Below, piece after piece: positions 61,646 through 64,000 of a DNA stretch of 64,000 bases. The stretch is from positions 1 to 64,000 of the forward strand of contig NZ_APLF01000003.1 in assembly GCF_000355905.1 (NCBI RefSeq). Reading direction: 5' to 3'. The position numbers were made by a program, and so were the translations under genes. The notes beneath the pieces were generated by a model, which saw only the letters and a list, made by a program, of their open reading frames with translations, was not told the origin of the DNA and did not search any database. Source of the stretch: Psychroflexus gondwanensis ACAM 44. Lineage in GTDB: Bacteria > Bacteroidota > Bacteroidia > Flavobacteriales > Flavobacteriaceae. Each line of letters begins with the position of its first letter. Positions within the stretch are counted from its first letter, which is position 1.

Positions 61646-61942
61646 ATGAAACGAATAATTGCAAAAAGTACACTTCGGGAATATTGGGAAATACACGCTG
61701 ATTCCGAACAGTATTTGAAAACTTGGTATGATACGGCCAAAAGTGCCAAATGGTTTTCACCAAATGATGTAAAACAAACTTACATCAACGCAAGCATTCT
61801 AAAAGATAGTCGAGTAGTTTTCAATATTAAAGGAAATTCTTACAGACTGATTGTAAAATTCAATTATGAAAAGCAATGGGCATTTATTCGTTTTATCGGC
61901 ACACACGCTGAATATGACAAAATAAATGCAGACACGATTTAA
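61646..61942 (+). CDS. higB: HigB family type II toxin
   Basis: 98 residues: MKRIIAKSTLREYWEIHADS then EQYLKTWYDTAKSAKWFSPN and DVKQTYINASILKDSRVVFN, with YRLIVKFNYEKQWAFIRFIG and THAEYDKIN at the end. This is the HigB/RelE-type ribosome-dependent mRNA interferase fold, complete in length and without stops. Toxin-first order with HigA 10 nt downstream fits HigBA. Sits in cassette H. Confidence 0.92.
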   Translation: MKRIIAKSTLREYWEIHADSEQYLKTWYDTAKSAKWFSPNDVKQTYINASILKDSRVVFNIKGNSYRLIVKFNYEKQWAFIRFIGTHAEYDKINADTI

Positions 61943-61952
61943 AAATAAAATT

Positions 61953-62321
61953 ATGAATGTAAAGCCAATTAAATCTGACAAAGATTACCGAAATGCTCTC
62001 GAACGTTTGGAAGTGATTTTCGATGCGCCAATTGAGACAAAGGAAGGCGACGAAGCGGAAATACTTTCATTGGTTATCGAGAATTATGAAAACGAACGTT
62101 ATCCAATTGAAGCACCTGACCCAATCGAAGCGATAAAAATCCGAATGGAAGAATTGAATATGCGACAAAAAGATTTAGTTGGAATTATCGGCGGGAAAAG
62201 TCGAGTATCAGAAGTCTTAAACCGTAAGAAAAGATTGACTGTTGATATGATTAGGGAATTGGAGCGAATCTTACAAATATCTGCTTCTGTGCTTGTGAAC
62301 AACTATAAACTGGCGAACTGA
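61953..62321 (+). CDS. higA: HigA family antitoxin
   Basis: 122 residues from ATG 61953: MNVKPIKSDKDYRNALERLE then VIFDAPIETKEGDEAEILSL; C-terminal HTH with EAIKIRMEELNMRQKDLVGI and IGGKSRVSEVLNRKKRLTVD. An earlier ATG (61926) lies inside the toxin gene and does not fit the family start. The N-terminal half is the HigA toxin-binding domain, the C-terminal half binds the operator. Confidence 0.92.
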   Translation: MNVKPIKSDKDYRNALERLEVIFDAPIETKEGDEAEILSLVIENYENERYPIEAPDPIEAIKIRMEELNMRQKDLVGIIGGKSRVSEVLNRKKRLTVDMIRELERILQISASVLVNNYKLAN

Positions 62322-62339
62322 AAAATAACAAAGGGTAAC

Positions 62340-62940
62340 AAAGTACTGTGGCTAAAAACAAGTAAAAACTTATTAATTTCTCACTAGAGTACTTTTATAT
62401 TCTTTATCATATATCAACCCTGATTTAGCAATTGCAAAGGCTTGTTTTAAGAGCTTATTGCAGACCGCAATAAGTGCTAATTTCTTACTCCTCCCTTTGG
62501 CCACTATTCGCTCGTAAAGATCTCTGCAAGCCTTGTTGTACCTGCCTGCTGGCAGGCAGGTTTACAAGCATTAAACCTGCACATAAATAATAAATTACGC
62601 AGTTTTTGATTGCCAATTTTACTTATTCGAGGGCGTCCTTTTACACTACTACCACTTTGCCTAATCACTGGTGTTAGACCAGCATAACGGCATAGTTCTG
62701 CTGCACTTGTGAACCGATCAAAACCACCTGTTAGAACTACTAACATAATGGCTGTTTTAGGTCCAATGCCTGGAATAGTTTTTAAACGAGTTAATAGGTC
62801 TTGATGTGATTGTTTTACCAAAACTAACAACTTACCTTCTAAGGTTTAAATCATAATCCTCACTAACTTGTTTTGTCTTAATACCAGAATTTAACAGTTC
62901 GACGATCATAACTTTAAATTCATTGTCATACTTTTTTACC
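62340..62940 (-). mobile_element. IS110 remnant with transposase C terminus
   Basis: Starts AAAGTACTGTGGCTAAAAAC right after AAC of cassette H. Minus-strand codons 62504-62830 encode LLVLVKQSHQDLLTRLKTIP-type sequence, then GIGPKTAIMLVVLTGGFDRF, LCRYAGLTPVIRQSGSSVKG and RPRISKIGNQKLRNLLFMCR, the catalytic-Ser C-terminal domain. The GC-rich palindrome at 62541-62560 is inserted in frame into this gene (KPACQQAG). N terminus missing; the continuation at 62850-62940 is a Tn-like HTH scrap. Confidence 0.7.
62541..62560. repeat. CCTGCC-type palindrome inside IS110 transposase
   Basis: CCTGCCTGC and GCAGGCAGG arms around one or two bases. It interrupts a conserved transposase motif (FNACK...NKACR), so it looks like an insertion of a mobile palindromic repeat related to 1220-1235 and 42703-42714. 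Confidence 0.55.
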
Positions 62941-62967
62941 ATAACTCAAATATAAAATTTATAAACT

Positions 62968-63103
62968 CATAAAAATCGTCACATCAAAGGTAGACACTCC
63001 AATAGTGATTTTATCGAATATGGAAGACAATGGAAAGACAGGTGCTTCGGGAGTGGCTGATTTCTTTAAAAAATTGATAGCGGAAAAACAGTCCGAAAAG
63101 TAA
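62968..63103 (+). pseudogene. C-terminal fragment of an unidentified protein
   Basis: 44 codons: KIVTSKVDTPIVILSNMEDN then GKTGASGVADFFKKLIAEKQ and SEK-stop. The tail is hydrophilic and ordered-looking, but I cannot assign the family. It ends 8 nt before AAC and separator E4, so it is the last part of a cassette gene cut on its left. Confidence 0.45.
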
Positions 63104-63114
63104 TATGGCATAAC

Positions 63115-63182
63115 AATGGCTATAACAAATAGGCAGAAAGTGCTATATTTAAAGGCTTGGGTATGTTTACGAAGTCCGAAAA
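63115..63182 (+). repeat. palindromic separator element, truncated copy E4
   Basis: AATGGCTATAACAAATAGG to TATGTTTACGAAGTCCG matches the first 70 nt of E2 after the same AAC junction (63112-63114), then stops at an IS3 relic. Confidence 0.65.
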
Positions 63183-63416
63183 ACATTTATCTAGACTCAC
63201 ATCAGCATACATCTGTTTGAGCCTATTATTCTCCTCCTCGAGTTCTTTCAGACGCTTCAACTGTTGCTGTTCCATACCTCCGTACTTCTTGCGCTAGTAA
63301 TAAAACGTACTCTTATCGATACCCAATTCCCTGGATAGATCACCAACGGATCTTACTTGTTCATTTTCCTTGAGAGCCTTGATGATCTGGCTCTCGCTAA
63401 ACTTGCTGTTTTTCAT
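63183..63416 (-). pseudogene. IS3 family OrfA remnant
   Basis: Minus-strand from ATG 63416: MKNSKFSESQIIKALKENEQ then VRSVGDLSRELGIDKSTFYY, a TAG where Trp is expected, RKKYGGMEQQQLKRLKELEE and ENNRLKQMYADVSLDK. This is the helix-turn-helix and leucine-zipper part of IS3 OrfA with one nonsense codon; OrfB is missing. The 3' end runs into separator E4, so the insertion or a deletion removed the rest of the separator. Confidence 0.8.
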
Positions 63417-63536
63417 TGTGACAGTTTGAATTTAAAGTTAGTAAATTCGAATTATGTACTGTCCTAATTATGGGCAAGCCTACAGGTAACTAAACTTTGA
63501 TATACTATGTGCCTTTTGAAATTATCGAAAAAAGAA

Positions 63537-63569
63537 AAAACCCTTTAAAGACTGACTTTAAAGGGTTTT
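63537..63569. terminator. bidirectional rho-independent terminator
   Basis: AAAACCCTTTAAAG (63537-63550), loop ACTGA, CTTTAAAGGGTTTT (63556-63569): a perfect 14-bp stem with A and T tails. It lies 36 nt past the 3' end of tRNA-Ser on the minus strand and can end that transcript. Confidence 0.85.
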
Positions 63570-63604
63570 GTAATTGATTAAGTTTCGTTTGAAACCTAGT
63601 TTAG

Positions 63605-63689
63605 CGGAGAAAGAGGGATTCGAACCCCCGGAGGTGTGACCCTCAACAGTTTTCAAGACTGCCGCATTCGACCGCTCTGCCATTTCTCC
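63605..63689 (-). tRNA. tRNA-Ser(UGA)
   Basis: 85 nt, minus strand. Acceptor GGAGAAA (5' end at 63689) pairs with TTTCTCC (63606-63612 on plus), discriminator G (63605). D arm GCAGAGCGGTCGAATGC, anticodon loop CTTGAAA with anticodon TGA, a long variable arm (typical of class II serine tRNA), T arm GGGGGTTCGAATCCCTC. No CCA is encoded. Its 5' end is the first unit of the downstream 54-bp array. Confidence 0.95.
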
Positions 63690-63910
63690 AACTTACTCAG
63701 TAGCATTCGACATCCCGATTACTATCGGGGCTGCCATTTCTCCAACTTACTCAGGAGCATTCGACATCCCGATTACTATCGGGGCTGCCATTTCTCCAAC
63801 TTACTTAGGAACATTTGACATCCCGATTACTATCGGGGCTGCCATTTCTCCAACTTACTCAGGAGCATTCGACATCCCGATTACTATCGGGGTTGCCATT
63901 TCTCTAAATA
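63679..63910. repeat. 54-bp tandem array seeded by the tRNA-Ser 5' end
   Basis: Units start at 63679, 63733, 63787, 63841 and 63895 (last one partial), period 54. Each begins GCCATTTCTCC, which is the 5' terminus of the tRNA, and then AACTTACTCAG-AGCATTCGACA and the hairpin CCCGATTACTATCGGG. Copies 2-4 differ by a few bases. The array sits upstream of the tRNA. Confidence 0.9.
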
Positions 63911-64000
63911 CCTTTTCAGGATTTCTTTAGCGATTGCAAATATAGTAAGCTTTTTGATTTATCAAAACTATTCTAACTGGAATTATGATATTTTTTCTCT

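Larger units (their letters stand above)
61570..62339 (+). mobile_element. gene cassette H with self-complementary ends
   Basis: GTTACCCTT (61570-61578) and AAGGGTAAC (62331-62339) are exact reverse complements bracketing a HigBA pair. E3 lies before, an IS110 relic directly after. Confidence 0.6.

Noticed and set aside
59596-62339. A class 1-type integron
   Set aside because: No intI-type tyrosine recombinase, attI or Pc promoter was seen, and the separators are about 180 nt with a core unlike known attC families; only the architecture is similar.
63679-63910. Additional tRNA genes or a CRISPR in the 54-bp array
   Set aside because: Units carry only the first 11 nt of the tRNA plus a hairpin; no anticodon or T arm, and no unique spacers.

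Overview
The window looks like a chromosome segment of a member of the Bacteroidota, most likely a marine-type flavobacterium (Flavobacteriaceae). The evidence is the low GC content, TonB-dependent receptors paired with HmuY, imelysin and DUF4856 lipoproteins, a fused CcoNO cytochrome oxidase subunit, promoters of the TAnnTTTG type, and many small lipoproteins. No database search was possible, so all calls rest on reading the translations and motifs.

Layout. 0-9.7 kb: a GIY-YIG nuclease at the left edge, then a divergent haem/iron module. On the minus strand are a TonB-dependent receptor and HmuY. On the plus strand are DUF6607, an ankyrin protein, DUF2271 and a PepSY-flavodoxin-reductase broken by two frameshifts, followed by a decayed YCF48-like gene. 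9.8-22.9 kb: a complete cbb3 oxidase locus with a Crp/Fnr regulator, CcoI, CcoS, CcoNO, CcoQ, CcoP, a cupin-like protein, CcoG, a 42-residue Cys-rich peptide, CcoH/FixH, a SafE-like protein and two tiny membrane proteins. A 54-bp tandem repeat follows, then convergent hemN. Two FNR-like operators with identical spacing to their -7 boxes tie this locus together.

23-30.4 kb and 41-63.2 kb are accessory regions built from small gene cassettes and relics: AbiE, HigBA, another toxin-antitoxin pair with a dead toxin, GIY-YIG, a TlpA-like lipoprotein, methyltransferase tails, an ATPase relic, and IS110 and IS3 relics. Six cassettes begin with GTT plus a cassette-specific sequence and end with its reverse complement plus AAC. 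They are separated either by about 180-nt imperfect palindromes of one family, always downstream of the gene, or by IS110-related sequences lying exactly between AAC and GTT. This resembles the R'/R'' architecture of integron attC cassettes, but no integron integrase is present. It is the strongest candidate for an undescribed system here.

30.6-41.2 kb: a 3D-domain lipoprotein, an MscS channel, and a second iron module on the minus strand (DUF4856, imelysin, HTTM protein, TonB-dependent receptor) behind a perfect 15-bp palindromic operator. 43-48 kb: an AI-2E transporter with an early frameshift, a cupin, an AraC regulator and two lmo0937-type membrane peptides flanking a broken lipoprotein. 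48.3-52.7 kb: a minus-strand phosphorelay cluster (kinase, response regulator, multi-PAS kinase, response regulator). The window ends with tRNA-Ser(UGA), whose 5' end has seeded a 54-bp tandem array.

Together the stable genes describe iron/haem capture feeding haem proteins, low-oxygen respiration with haem synthesis, and signalling. They are interleaved with cassette islands carrying defence and toxin-antitoxin genes in various stages of decay.
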